A DNA stretch of 64,000 nucleotides from Myxococcota bacterium (GCA_025057315.1 JANWXW010000153.1:52967-116966), one strand, 5' to 3'; positions 35,167 to 45,894 are shown, numbered from the stretch's first letter. Notes: a model not told the origin generated them from the letters alone. Program-made: numbers and translations.

Positions 35167-35865
35167 TCATCCGCTGGCGAGCCGTCGCCGCACCCACCGG
35201 CTCAGGCGCAGCCCCCACAGCATCGCCCCGCTGGCGACCGTCAGTGCCGCCAGCACGCCCATGCCGACCAGGAGCGGGTGGTTGAAGCGCTCGCGGCCGC
35301 GGTAGTCCATGATGTGCAGCGACCACAGGAAGTCATACGCTCGCCACAGGTCGTTGCGCCGGGCGGTCACCTCGCCGGTGGTGGCGTCCACCCAGACGGC
35401 CGTGTGGAGCGAATCGGCCAGCTGGACCCGCCATGCCGGCAGGGGGCGGCCGCGGTACTCCAGCGGAGGGTCGCGCTCCACCCGCACGGCCGAGTGCACC
35501 GCCGGCCCTCCGGCCTGATCGCGGCGTGCTGTCTGCTCGGCCTCTGCGCGCTCCACGGGCGCCGGCGCACCGGTGTGCGCATCCAGGCGCAGCGTGGTCT
35601 GTCCGCGCACAAGATAAAATAGCCCCGCCGGGGTGGCGCGCAGCTCCAGCGTGTGCACCCCGGGCAGGCGCCGCAGCACCTCCGCTGGGGGCACCACCTT
35701 GGCCTCCGGCGGGATGCGACCCTGGTGGGCCCCGGGCACGCCCTCGCCGCGGACGCGCTCGATGGGGACCAGGGCGAAGAAGGTGCCGCTGGCGGTCCAA
35801 ATGGCCAGCTGTCCCAGGGTCAGGGCGGACAGCAGCCGATGTAGGGCATACAGGCGGCGACTCAT
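35167..35865 (-). CDS. PepSY-type membrane protein
   Basis: A 232-residue protein. One N-terminal transmembrane helix (residues 10-32) and a second near 200-222 flank an extracytoplasmic region. The region has two beta-rich parts typical of PepSY (VHTLELRATPAGLFYLV, then TAVWVDATTGEVTARR). A basic tail remains in the cytoplasm. PepSY-TM proteins often accompany iron uptake or reductases, but no such gene is next to it. It is divergent from tldD, with about 80 bases between. Confidence 0.7.
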   Translation of the reverse strand: MSRRLYALHRLLSALTLGQLAIWTASGTFFALVPIERVRGEGVPGAHQGRIPPEAKVVPPAEVLRRLPGVHTLELRATPAGLFYLVRGQTTLRLDAHTGAPAPVERAEAEQTARRDQAGGPAVHSAVRVERDPPLEYRGRPLPAWRVQLADSLHTAVWVDATTGEVTARRNDLWRAYDFLWSLHIMDYRGRERFNHPLLVGMGVLAALTVASGAMLWGLRLSRWVRRRLASG

Positions 35866-35943
35866 GCAGCCATGATATCCGGCGGGGCGCAGCGGGCATC
35901 TGCTTGCACCGCGCGCGATCCGGCTCTACAACTGCCCCTTGTC

Positions 35944-37377
<1,434 letters not shown>

Positions 37378-37391
37378 GCGAGGGGGATGGG

Positions 37392-38768
37392 ATGTACGAT
37401 CAACGTGAAGAGCTGTGCCGGATCGCCCAAGAGGTGGCGGCACGCGCAGTGGCCGCTGGTGCAGACGAGGTGGAGGTGGTGGCTCAGGCCGGGGCCGAGC
37501 TGTCAGTCGAGGTCCGCCTGGGCCAGCCGGAGCTCATCCACGAGGCTGGGGCGCGGGGTCTGGGGCTGCGGCTGTTTGAGGGCCGGCGCACCGCGGTCAC
37601 CTATACCTCTGACTTCCGGGAGGAGGCGCTGCGCGATTTCATCGCCACCTCGGTGGCGCTGTGCCGGCTGAGCGAGCCGGACGAGCTGAACCAGCTGCCT
37701 GCGCGTCACGAGCTGGCCCGCGAGCCGTTGCCGGAGCTAGAGCTGTGGGACGAGCGGGCATTTACGGTGGATGCTGCCGGTGCGCTGGAGCGGGCGCAGG
37801 CCGCCGAGGCGGCAGCGCTGTCCTGGTCGCCCAAGATCACCAACAGCGACGGGGCCAGCTACAGCCGCGTGTACCGCAGCTCGGCCTTCGTCAGCGCGGA
37901 CCGCAGCGGCATCTGCTTCTGCGGCACCTCTCGCGGCACCTACCAGTCGCTGGTGGTCAAGCCGCTGTGCGACGATGCCGATGGCAAAAAGCGCAACGGT
38001 TCCTACTGGACTGCCGACCGCTTCCTCGACCGCCTCCTGTCCCCCGAGGAGGTAGGCCGCCGGGCTGCCGAGCGCACCGTGCGCAAGCTGGGGGCCGAAA
38101 AGATCGCAACGGCAGAGATGCCCGTGGTCTTCGACCCCGACGCCGGGCGAGCCCTGCTTGGCCTGCTCTTTTCCGTCGTCTCGGGCGGGGCCATCTACCG
38201 GCAGGCAAGCTACCTGTGCGGCCGCGAGGGGAGCCAGGTGGCCTCGCCGCTGGTCTCGGTGGTGGACGACCCGCTGATTTTGCGTGGGCCCGGCTCGCGC
38301 GCCTTCGACGGCGATGGCCTGCCATCGCGTCGCAACGTGGTGGTGGAAGCCGGCGTGCTGCGCTGCTACCTGCTCGATACCTACTCGGCGCGCAAGCTGG
38401 GCCGCGCCTCCAACGGCTGCGCCTCCCGCAGCGTGGGTGGTTTGCCCCATCCGAGCCCATCGAACTTCATCCTCCAGCCCGGCCCGACCGATCCGGCGCG
38501 CATCGTGGGCGAGGTCGAGCGGGGGCTGTACGTCACCGAGTTGATGGGCTACGGCTTCAACCCCGTGACCGGCGACTTCTCTCGCGGCGCCGCTGGGTTC
38601 CTTATCGAGCGGGGCGAGCTGACGCGGCCGGTGAGCGAGGTGACCGTATCGGCCAACTTCGACGACCTGCTCCAGCGCATCGACGCCGTGGGCAATGACC
38701 TGGATCGCCGCTCGTCCATGATGGTCCCGACGCTGCGCGTGGCGCGCATGACCGTCGCCGGACGATAG
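37392..38768 (+). CDS. pmbA: TldE/PmbA subunit of the TldD/TldE peptidase
   Basis: A 458-residue partner of TldD. It has the family architecture with a beta-rich C-terminal half (VVFDPDAGRALLGLLFS and LMGYGFNPVTGDFSRGAAG) and no HExxxH metal site. It starts at an ATG downstream of tldD with GAGGGGGA about 3-10 bases before it, so the two are cotranscribed. A membrane acyltransferase gene follows after 24 bases. It supplies the inactive but essential half of the peptidase. Confidence 0.93.
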   Translation: MYDQREELCRIAQEVAARAVAAGADEVEVVAQAGAELSVEVRLGQPELIHEAGARGLGLRLFEGRRTAVTYTSDFREEALRDFIATSVALCRLSEPDELNQLPARHELAREPLPELELWDERAFTVDAAGALERAQAAEAAALSWSPKITNSDGASYSRVYRSSAFVSADRSGICFCGTSRGTYQSLVVKPLCDDADGKKRNGSYWTADRFLDRLLSPEEVGRRAAERTVRKLGAEKIATAEMPVVFDPDAGRALLGLLFSVVSGGAIYRQASYLCGREGSQVASPLVSVVDDPLILRGPGSRAFDGDGLPSRRNVVVEAGVLRCYLLDTYSARKLGRASNGCASRSVGGLPHPSPSNFILQPGPTDPARIVGEVERGLYVTELMGYGFNPVTGDFSRGAAGFLIERGELTRPVSEVTVSANFDDLLQRIDAVGNDLDRRSSMMVPTLRVARMTVAGR

Positions 38769-38792
38769 GTGGGGGGTCAGAAGGGACCGGGC

Positions 38793-39863
38793 ATGGGCCG
38801 AGGACGGAACCTCGGCGTCGATGTGGCCCGCGGCGCTGCCGTGGTGCTCATGATCGAAACCCATGCCTACGACGGCTGGGTGCATGCCCTGGGCAAGGCG
38901 AGCTGGGGCTATGCCCTGAGCCGCGTGCTGTCCAACATCCCAGCCGCGCTGTTTTTGCTGCTGGCGGGCGTAGGCCTGGCGCTGGCCGCGGCAGGGCGCG
39001 ACGGGACGGTGCGGCCGAGGCTGGCGCGGCGGGCGCTGGGAGTGATCGGCTGGGGCTATGTCATCAGCCTGGTCTACGCCGCCATCGAGGGGGTGTTCCG
39101 GCCCGCGGAGCTGCTACGCGCCGACATATTGCACTGCATCGGGCTGTCGCTGCTGGTGTGCACCTGGCTGCTCATCGGCCGCTGCCACATGGTGCTGCGG
39201 GCAGTGGTGCTGACCGGAGCGGCGCTGGCTGGCTCGATCCTGCTGCCGCGCCTGCTGCCGCCTCTGCCGGCGGTGCTGGCCGTGCCGGCGGCACTGATTC
39301 TGGATGTGGTCCCTTATACGCGCTTTCCGCTGCTGCCGCTGGTAGGCTTCTGTGCCATCGGTGTCGCCGTCGGGGACTGGCTTGCCCGCGGGCAGCCCTC
39401 GCCGCGCCGGGCGCTGCTGCTGGGGGCCGGGGCAGCGATGCTGGCGGTGGTGTTTACCTGGGCCACCGGGGCGGCGGTGCGGGTCTTGGGCGGTACGCTG
39501 AGCCGCGCCCACCCGGCGGTGGTGTTCAACCTGCTCAACGGCGCCTGTCGTGCCCTGTGCGTGCTGTTCCTTGGCATCGCTGCAGCTGGGCTGCGCTCCC
39601 GGGCCGTGCGCTGGCCTCTGGCACCGCTGGCCCAGCTGGGCCGGGGATCGCTGCTGGCCTACGCGTTCCACATTCCCTTCTGTTATGGTCGCCTGAGCGC
39701 TCCCTGGGCCGCTCGCCTGGACATGGCCCAGGCCACCGCCGCCCTCGTGGGGTTGGTCCTGCTCACCTGGGGTGTGGTCCGCGCCCGCGACGGCATCCGC
39801 AGCAGGCTTCAAGGGCGCTTGGGGGCCACCGCGCGATGGCAGCACCGCGGCAGCCCCCTATGA
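38793..39863 (+). CDS. DUF1624/HGSNAT-type membrane acyltransferase
   Basis: A 356-residue polytopic protein with about 10 transmembrane segments. The N-terminus RNLGVDVARGAAVVLMIETH is the signature of the DUF1624/heparan-alpha-glucosaminide N-acetyltransferase family. The next segments alternate hydrophobic runs and Arg-rich loops. An ATG at 38793 with AAGGGA about 6 bases upstream was chosen; a GTG at 38769 immediately follows the pmbA stop. It probably transfers acyl groups across the membrane to an envelope sugar. It may share the tldDE transcript. Confidence 0.78.
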   Translation: MGRGRNLGVDVARGAAVVLMIETHAYDGWVHALGKASWGYALSRVLSNIPAALFLLLAGVGLALAAAGRDGTVRPRLARRALGVIGWGYVISLVYAAIEGVFRPAELLRADILHCIGLSLLVCTWLLIGRCHMVLRAVVLTGAALAGSILLPRLLPPLPAVLAVPAALILDVVPYTRFPLLPLVGFCAIGVAVGDWLARGQPSPRRALLLGAGAAMLAVVFTWATGAAVRVLGGTLSRAHPAVVFNLLNGACRALCVLFLGIAAAGLRSRAVRWPLAPLAQLGRGSLLAYAFHIPFCYGRLSAPWAARLDMAQATAALVGLVLLTWGVVRARDGIRSRLQGRLGATARWQHRGSPL

Positions 39864-39918
39864 TATGCTGTTAGGTGGGCTCCTGTGACTCGCTCACCCA
39901 TGCCGAAGGTGTAGACAG

Positions 39919-40296
39919 ATGCCCCTGCCCGCGCGCGCGACCGTTGTGGCCGCTGTGGCTGCCCTGCTTAGCGGCTGTCCGAAGAAGGAGCAGACCCGAG
40001 CACCGGTGTCGCCCATCCGACCCCCTGAGGAAAAGGCGAGCCTCTCACCAGACGAGGGGCCGCCTGCCGACCCCGATCCGGCGACAGAGCTGGCCCCTAC
40101 CACCCTGCCCACCGCCGAGCAGGCCCAGCCTGCCGAGGCCGAGGTGGAATGCACCAAGCCCCGCGATTGCAGGGTCCGCGGCAAGCCGGGCAAGGGGATG
40201 CGCTGGACCTGCTTCGACGGGCGCTGCATGGCCGAAAGCAGGGCCGGTCTCCAAGCCAGCAGAGGGAGGAAGAAGAAACAGCAGCAAGGTGAGTGA
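39919..40296 (+). CDS. Small lipoprotein with one Cys-containing motif
   Basis: A 125-residue protein. The leader MPLPARATVVAAVAALLSGC has a lipobox LSGC. The mature part is a disordered Pro/Glu-rich spacer followed by a short motif CTKPRDCRVRGKPG...CFDGRC with four Cys, resembling the CxxDxDC-type mini domain often found in myxobacterial secreted proteins. It ends in a basic tail with KKK and QQQ. No function is known. It starts 55 bases after the acyltransferase gene. Confidence 0.65.
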   Translation: MPLPARATVVAAVAALLSGCPKKEQTRAPVSPIRPPEEKASLSPDEGPPADPDPATELAPTTLPTAEQAQPAEAEVECTKPRDCRVRGKPGKGMRWTCFDGRCMAESRAGLQASRGRKKKQQQGE

Positions 40297-40303
40297 CGAG
40301 CCG

Positions 40304-40396
40304 CCATCGAGCCGCCAGGAGGCGCCCTCATCCGTCCAGCTATGAGGGGGCGTCCTCATCCATCGAGCCGCTAGGAGGTGCCCTCATCCGTCGAGC
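40304..40396. repeat. Imperfect 37-base direct repeat between lipoprotein and CAP genes
   Basis: A 37-base unit at 40304-40340 recurs at 40360-40396 with three mismatches (spacing 56). Each begins CCATCGAGCCG and carries an AGGAGG(C/T)GCC core that looks like a ribosome site. The true site of the next gene is AGGAGG at 40412-40417. The extra AGGAGG sequences may affect translation or be a duplication. Confidence 0.8.
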
Positions 40397-40422
40397 GCTC
40401 TGTAACCCACCAGGAGGCATGC

Positions 40423-41982
40423 ATGTCCACCGCGTCGGTCCAGACCGCAGATTTTCGCATCCTGACCCAGGTGCTCGACCTGCTCAACAAAGAACGCAGC
40501 ACCGTCAATGCACCGCCGCTGGCGCTGTCCGTGCAGCTGTGCGAGGCGGCACAACTGCACGCCCAGGACATGGTCGCGCGCGGCTACTTTGGCCCGGTCA
40601 GTCCCGAAGGGGTGGACCTGTCCGCGCGAGCCCTGGCGCGGGGCTACAAGCACAAGGTATGCGCCAACCTGGCCATGGGACCGAGCACCCACCGGGAGGC
40701 AGCTACGGCCCTGCTGGAAGGCCAGGTGCAACGGGACAACGCCCTGGACCGCAGGAACCTGCACCTGGGCCTGGGGCGGGCTGGCGAGGCTTGGGTGGCA
40801 GTCTTTGGCGCCCCGCCGCCGGAGGCACCTGGCCACGACCTGCAGGCGCCGCGGCACATGATGGAGCTTATCAACCAGGTGCGCACCCAGGCCGGCATGA
40901 TGCCCCTGCGCATCTCGCAGCAGCTCAACCAGGCCGCGCTGGAGCATGTCCGCGACATGGTCGCCCGCGGCTACGTCGCGCCTCGCTCTCCAGAGGGCAC
41001 CTCCGCAGCGGACCGCGCGCGCCAGGCCGGTTTTCAGGGCCGCGTCGCCACCCACGTGGCGGCCGGGGTGACGGCCGCCGACCTGGTCGTGTCCACCTGG
41101 ATGGGCAACGAGGCCAGCCGGCAGAACCTGCTCCATGCCGACTTTCGCTTCCTCGGCGCGGCGATGGAGGCCTCCCGCTGGGCGGTGCTGCTGGGAACCA
41201 TGCCCATGCAGGCCAGCGCCACGCCGGAACTGCTCACCAGCACGCTGGCGCTGGTCAACCGCCACCGCCAGGAGGCCGGGGTGCCGGAGCTGGAGCGCAG
41301 CGACCTGCTCACCCAGGCGGCCCAAGATCACGCGCAGGACATGGTGCTATGCAACTACTGTGCCGCCACCAGCCCGAGCGGCGACAGCATCCAGGCTCGC
41401 ATCCACCGTCGAGGCTACGTGGGTCAGACCGCGGCCAGCTTCACCCTGGGCCACCCCACGCCCGAGCATGCGCTGGAGGCGCTGCTGCTCAGCCCGGCCG
41501 ACAAGGCGCTGCTGCTCGATCCCCGCTTTACCCAGCTTGGCATCGGCGTGGCCGAGTCGCGCTGGGTGCTGGTCTACGGCCTGCCCCAGCCCAGGACGCA
41601 GGACCCCCGCGCGCTGCGTGTGGGCCGCATGGTCGAGCTTATTAACATCGAGCGGGCCAAGGCCATGCTGCCGCCGCTCCAGCCCAACGATCGCCTCACC
41701 GAGGCAGCGCAGACCCACGCCGAGGACATGCAGCGGCGCGGCTATGCCAGCGGCACAACGCCTGAAGGAGAAGGCACCGGCCAGCGCGTCACCCGCCACC
41801 GCTACCCATGGCGCAGCCTGGCAGAGCTCATCGCTGTCGATGCCCCTGACCCGGAGCCCATCGTGCGCGGCTGGATGGAGAGCCCCAGCCACCGCGGGCA
41901 CCTGCTCAAGCCAGAGCTGGTGCACATTGGGGTGGGCGTGGCCGAGTCGCGCTGGGACGTGCTGCTGGCCCGCCCCCAGTAG
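40423..41982 (+). CDS. Protein with four tandem CAP domains, no signal peptide
   Basis: A 519-residue protein made of four CAP/SCP-like units: about residues 8-130, 140-265, 270-390 and 395-519. Each unit has an N-terminal helix LINxxR, an HAxDM or HVRDM motif with the first CAP His, a RGY turn and a C-terminal strand ESRWxVL. Only the last unit has the second His in SPSHRGHLLKPE. The others have lost parts of the His/Glu tetrad, so they may be structural. There is no signal peptide, unlike most CAP proteins. AGGAGG at 40412 marks the start. Function unknown; possibly binding of a lipid or partner. Confidence 0.85.
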   Translation: MSTASVQTADFRILTQVLDLLNKERSTVNAPPLALSVQLCEAAQLHAQDMVARGYFGPVSPEGVDLSARALARGYKHKVCANLAMGPSTHREAATALLEGQVQRDNALDRRNLHLGLGRAGEAWVAVFGAPPPEAPGHDLQAPRHMMELINQVRTQAGMMPLRISQQLNQAALEHVRDMVARGYVAPRSPEGTSAADRARQAGFQGRVATHVAAGVTAADLVVSTWMGNEASRQNLLHADFRFLGAAMEASRWAVLLGTMPMQASATPELLTSTLALVNRHRQEAGVPELERSDLLTQAAQDHAQDMVLCNYCAATSPSGDSIQARIHRRGYVGQTAASFTLGHPTPEHALEALLLSPADKALLLDPRFTQLGIGVAESRWVLVYGLPQPRTQDPRALRVGRMVELINIERAKAMLPPLQPNDRLTEAAQTHAEDMQRRGYASGTTPEGEGTGQRVTRHRYPWRSLAELIAVDAPDPEPIVRGWMESPSHRGHLLKPELVHIGVGVAESRWDVLLARPQ

Positions 41983-42015
41983 TCCACGGGTGCGGATTCG
42001 CACACAAACCTGTTT

Positions 42016-42033
42016 CCGTGCGTTTCTGCACGG
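42016..42033 (+). terminator. Hairpin downstream of the CAP gene
   Basis: CCGTGC and GCACGG form a perfect 6-bp stem with a 6-base loop, 34 bases after the CAP gene stop. The following bases include TTCGTTGGATTTTCC, a weak T-rich tract. It probably ends the CAP transcript. The stem is short, so confidence is moderate. Confidence 0.4.
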
Positions 42034-42105
42034 CTAGACTTCGTTGGATTTTCCGCTGTTAGACATGCTAGCCTGGGGCCGCGGAGGCAGCCCAGGAGCA
42101 CCACG

Positions 42106-43491
42106 ATGGCAGATGTTGCAGCAGACGTGATTGTCGTCGGCGCTGGTGTAACGGGGTGTGCGGTGGCAGCGGCGCTGGCCGATGGTCGACGGCGGATTCT
42201 TGTGCTGGAGGCACGCAAGGGACACAAACCCCGCTTTGCCGGGGAATACATCCACCCGCCAGGGACGCAGGTGCTGGACAACCTGGGGTTCCTGCCGGCC
42301 CTGCGGGCGCGTGGCGGCATCGATGTGGACGGGTTCGCAGTGGTCAAGCAGCAGCCGTTGCCACCCACCCTCCTGCCCTACCGCGAGATCCCGGGTGGCC
42401 GACCCACGGGGTTTGCCATGGAGCACCGCGAGCTGGTGGAGGGGATGCGCGCTGAGATCGTGCGGCGGCCTGGTGTAGAGCTGCGCCTGGGGCACCGGGT
42501 CGAGGAGATCCTGCGCGATGGGTCGGGCCGGGCATGCGGGGTGCGCACCGAGCACGGCCCGCTGCGGGCGCCGCTGGTGCTGGGCTGCGATGGGCGTCAC
42601 TCGAAGGTCCGGCCGCTGCTGGGACTGCCGGAGCAGGCGCGCCTGGTATCATTTACCGTGGCTGTCCATCTGCCCGAGGCGGCCGCGCTGCTGCCTCACC
42701 GCGGCTTCGGCCACATCTTTCTGGGAGCTTGGGGGCCGATTCTTATGTATCCGGTGTCGGCCCGAGATGTCCGCGGCTGCTTCGATGTGTCGGCCGACCT
42801 GTCGGGCGGGCCGGCCGGGGCGGCGCGGCATATCCGGGACGACTATGCAGGGTACTTGCCGCCGCCGCTGCGCGCCGCGCTGCTGGCAGCCTTGGAGCGG
42901 GAGCGGCCCCAGATAGCGGCCAACGAGTCCATCCGCACCGACCGCTCCGTGGCGCCGGGGGCCGCCATCGTCGGGGATGCAGGGGGTTGCTCGCACCCGC
43001 TGACCGCCACCGGCATGACCATTGGCTTCCTCGATGCCGAGCGCCTGGGGCGGCTGCTGGCCCCCCTGCCGAATCTAACCGACGCCCGGGCCGTGGACGA
43101 GGCGCTGCGGCGCTACGAGGTGGAGCGCTACCGCTTTGTGCGCGCCCGCGAAATCCTGGCGGATGCGCTCTATGAGGTGTTCCGGGCTGCCGACCCGGGC
43201 ACGCGGGCCATTCGCCAGGGAATCTTCCGCTACTGGCAAGCCGGCGAGGGGGCGCGGGCCCGGTCCATGGCGCTGTTGTCGGGGGCCGAGTCACGCCTGG
43301 GGGTGTTTCTGCGCGAGTACATGAGCGTGGTGGGGCGCTCAGCCGGCTCAGCCCTGCTGGGAGTGGAAGACGGCCTGCCGCGGCGCCTGACGGTCCCAGA
43401 GCGGGGGGCTGCCCTGCTCGGGCTGGGGCGCAAGGTGTGGGAAAAGTCCCGCCTCGTGCTCCGCGACGTCCGCCAGGAGGCCCTGCGCTAG
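42106..43491 (+). CDS. Squalene-epoxidase-like FAD monooxygenase
   Basis: A 461-residue FAD monooxygenase. The dinucleotide fold VIVVGAGVTGCAVAAALA opens the protein, and a GDG-like motif CDGRHSKVR is present. The FAD motif GDAGGCSHPLTATGMTIG resembles the squalene monooxygenase pattern GDAxxxxHPLTGxGMT. The length fits bacterial squalene epoxidase-like proteins. The C-terminus is helical and may be membrane-associated. It could make squalene epoxide for sterol synthesis, as in some myxobacteria, but no cyclase is nearby and other polyene oxidations are possible. GGAGCACC lies before the ATG. Confidence 0.75.
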   Translation: MADVAADVIVVGAGVTGCAVAAALADGRRRILVLEARKGHKPRFAGEYIHPPGTQVLDNLGFLPALRARGGIDVDGFAVVKQQPLPPTLLPYREIPGGRPTGFAMEHRELVEGMRAEIVRRPGVELRLGHRVEEILRDGSGRACGVRTEHGPLRAPLVLGCDGRHSKVRPLLGLPEQARLVSFTVAVHLPEAAALLPHRGFGHIFLGAWGPILMYPVSARDVRGCFDVSADLSGGPAGAARHIRDDYAGYLPPPLRAALLAALERERPQIAANESIRTDRSVAPGAAIVGDAGGCSHPLTATGMTIGFLDAERLGRLLAPLPNLTDARAVDEALRRYEVERYRFVRAREILADALYEVFRAADPGTRAIRQGIFRYWQAGEGARARSMALLSGAESRLGVFLREYMSVVGRSAGSALLGVEDGLPRRLTVPERGAALLGLGRKVWEKSRLVLRDVRQEALR

Positions 43492-43547
43492 GCTCGGGAA
43501 CATTTGCACCGGAGCCGCACCCTCGGTATATGTTGGCCTGTACCGAG

Positions 43548-44405
43548 ATGAGCATGTCTCCAGGAGGTCCTACCAGCAGTGCACAGCAGCGACCCGCCGT
43601 CACTGCCCAGGAGGTGCGGGCCCTGCTCGCAGCTGCCCGTGCCGACGTGCTGGCCGCCCTGGAGCGGGGAAAGAGCCTGCCGTTGCAGGAGCTGACCGAG
43701 CTGCGTCGCACCATCCAGGAGGCGATCGGCGCCTACGAGGCCCTGCGCGCGGCCGAGCCATCGCGCCAAGAGGAGCTGGAAATGACCCTCGGTCGCCAGG
43801 TCATCGACCTACGGCGCCAGGCTGCCCTGCTGCCCCAGATGGAGTCGGGGCGAGCCGTGCCGCCTGCGCGCGACCGCGTGGCCAGCGGGCAGCCGTTCAT
43901 CGAGAGCCGGCCACCACCGGAGTGGGCCCTGCGCACCGAGCCGCCCCCGCCGCGCGATGACCAGCGCCGGCTCAGCCCCGGAGACGAGGTGGATGCCTGG
44001 TGCGGACCGTGTGGCGGGCTGCGCACCCATGCCATCGTCGCGCTCGTGGGAGACCAGCCCAAGCAGGTAGTATGTCAATCCTGCGGCGCCCGCCATGGCT
44101 ACCGCCTGACGCCGGCGCGCGGACGAAGCGAGGACGGGGCGCCCCGTCCGGTGCGCGCAACGACCACCAGACGCACCAAGACCGCCGAGGAGCTGCAGGA
44201 GGAGCGCCGACTCCAGGAGCTAGCAGCCCTGCGTCGCGAGCTGGAGGCCGCCGTGGACGTCATCGCCTTCGATCCCCGGCGCCGCTACCGGACCGGCGAG
44301 ATCATTGAGCATCCAGAGTACGGCCGCGGCAAGGTCGAGACCGCCCTGAAGACGACGATCGTGGTCCGCTTCGGCACCGGCCGCCGCTCGCTCCTGCTGC
44401 GGTAA
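43548..44405 (+). CDS. Zinc-ribbon protein with C-terminal HPxFG-like domain
   Basis: A 285-residue cytoplasmic protein. The N-terminal third is a coiled helix with Arg and Glu (VRALLAAARADVLAALERG). The middle has a zinc ribbon CGPCGG...CQSCGA with two CxxC pairs. The C-terminus YRTGEIIEHPEYGRGKV is a domain seen at the ends of various nucleic-acid and regulatory proteins (FxxGdxIxHPxFGxGxV). The start is uncertain among ATGs at 43530, 43548 and 43554. It follows the epoxidase-like gene by 56 bases. Possibly an RNA- or DNA-binding factor; family name not assigned. Confidence 0.7.
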   Translation: MSMSPGGPTSSAQQRPAVTAQEVRALLAAARADVLAALERGKSLPLQELTELRRTIQEAIGAYEALRAAEPSRQEELEMTLGRQVIDLRRQAALLPQMESGRAVPPARDRVASGQPFIESRPPPEWALRTEPPPPRDDQRRLSPGDEVDAWCGPCGGLRTHAIVALVGDQPKQVVCQSCGARHGYRLTPARGRSEDGAPRPVRATTTRRTKTAEELQEERRLQELAALRRELEAAVDVIAFDPRRRYRTGEIIEHPEYGRGKVETALKTTIVVRFGTGRRSLLLR

Positions 44406-44478
44406 GCGCGTGGCGCCCAACCGATGGAGCGGGTGGGCCGGCGTGGCGCGGGCCCTAGCGGCGCGGCCGGAGGGCCCG

Positions 44479-45894
44479 ATGGAGGCGAGCAAGGGCTTTC
44501 AGGCGCCGGCGGCCGGGACAGCGCACCGACCCAGCGGCACCTGCCGCGTGCGCGCATGGAAGCTGCTCTTTGCTGCGGGGCTGCTGCACGCGTTGCTGGC
44601 GGCTGTGCTGCAGGCGCTCGGGTGGGCGGGCGTGGCCCCGACGCTGGTCGGGCCGACGGGCTTCAGCCCCGTGCTGGCCCACGATGCCGCTGCCTTCCAG
44701 TTTCACGCCAGCTACCTGGTCTGGACCCTACGCGAGCAGGGCCTGGCAGCCTGGGTCGCGGTGCCAGCCCAGCTCCATGCCAAGCTCTACTCGCTGTCCT
44801 ACGCAGTGCTCGCCCCCCTGTGTGGCTATGGAACGCTGGGCGCTGAACCGCTCAACATTCTGTACTACCTGGCGACGCTGGTGCTGCTTTTCCAGCTGGG
44901 CCAGCAGGTGGGTGGTCCCCGCGCCGGGCTGGTGGCTGCTGCCGCGGTGGCGCTGTGGCCTTCGTACTTGCTGCTGAGCGTTCAGATCCTACGCGATCCG
45001 CTGTTCATTGTGGCGCTGCTGCTGCTGTGCCGCTGCGGGGTGGCCCTGGTGGTTGGTCCGCGGCGCGCGGCGGGTGGGCTGGGCCTTGGCCTCGCCGGGG
45101 GCCTGGCGGTGTGGGTGCTGTGGCTGGTGCGTTGGGACTTTCAGGAGGTGGTGGCCGGTGCGGCGCTGCTGGCAGCCGTGCTGGCGGCGCTAGGGCGGCA
45201 AGGGGCCGGACGCAGCGGTGCGCGGCTGGGGGCGGTCCTGCTGGTGGCGATGACCCTGGGAGCACCCCGCCTGGCCGAGGCCACGCGGCCCCTGGGGCTG
45301 TTTCCCCGGCAGTCTCCCGGACTGGCCGTTGCGCCGCTGGGGCCGGTGGTGGCCACGCACTGCGATCCGGCGACGCCGCTCAGTTGCCTGCACGACCTGG
45401 TGGAACGCCTGGCCTGGCGGGCAGGCTACCTGCGACAAAAGTTCCTGCACAAGTATGGCCGCACCGGCTCTGCCATCGATGCCGACGTCGTGCTGGAGGG
45501 CAGCGGCGAGCTCGTGCGCTACCTGCCGCGCGCGCTGTGCATCGGCCTCCTGGCGCCCTTTCCCCACCACTGGCTGGAGCCCGGGGGGCGGGCTGGCCGA
45601 GCGGGTCGGCTGCTGAGCGCCGTAGAGATGCTCTTGCTCTATGCCGTCTACCCCTTGGCGGTGCTGGCCCTGGTGCAGCGTCCACGCGCACCGGCCGTGT
45701 ATCTGGGGCTGGTGGCCCTGGCTGGATGCATGGCTCTGGGGGCAGTTGTTCTCAACCTAGGCACGCTCTATCGCCTGCGCTATGCCTTCTGCATGTTGTT
45801 TGTGGTGCTGGGCAGCTCGGCCCAGCTGCCGGTGAGGCTGCGGCTGGCTGGCGCGCTCAGCGCTGCATGTTCACGTATTCGAAGTGCACGCTGA
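44479..45894 (+). CDS. GT39-like multispan membrane glycosyltransferase
   Basis: A 471-residue protein with about ten transmembrane segments. An early loop with LAHDAAAFQFHASYLV resembles the first extracytoplasmic loop of GT39/ArnT-type dolichyl-phosphate mannosyltransferase-like proteins, with an acidic residue positioned like the catalytic Asp. A later cytoplasmic or periplasmic domain is rich in Arg. ATG at 44479 has GGAGGG close upstream; the GTG at 44410 is an alternative. The C-terminal 38 bases overlap the convergent kinase gene. It probably adds a sugar to an envelope lipid or protein. Confidence 0.65.
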   Translation: MEASKGFQAPAAGTAHRPSGTCRVRAWKLLFAAGLLHALLAAVLQALGWAGVAPTLVGPTGFSPVLAHDAAAFQFHASYLVWTLREQGLAAWVAVPAQLHAKLYSLSYAVLAPLCGYGTLGAEPLNILYYLATLVLLFQLGQQVGGPRAGLVAAAAVALWPSYLLLSVQILRDPLFIVALLLLCRCGVALVVGPRRAAGGLGLGLAGGLAVWVLWLVRWDFQEVVAGAALLAAVLAALGRQGAGRSGARLGAVLLVAMTLGAPRLAEATRPLGLFPRQSPGLAVAPLGPVVATHCDPATPLSCLHDLVERLAWRAGYLRQKFLHKYGRTGSAIDADVVLEGSGELVRYLPRALCIGLLAPFPHHWLEPGGRAGRAGRLLSAVEMLLLYAVYPLAVLALVQRPRAPAVYLGLVALAGCMALGAVVLNLGTLYRLRYAFCMLFVVLGSSAQLPVRLRLAGALSAACSRIRSAR

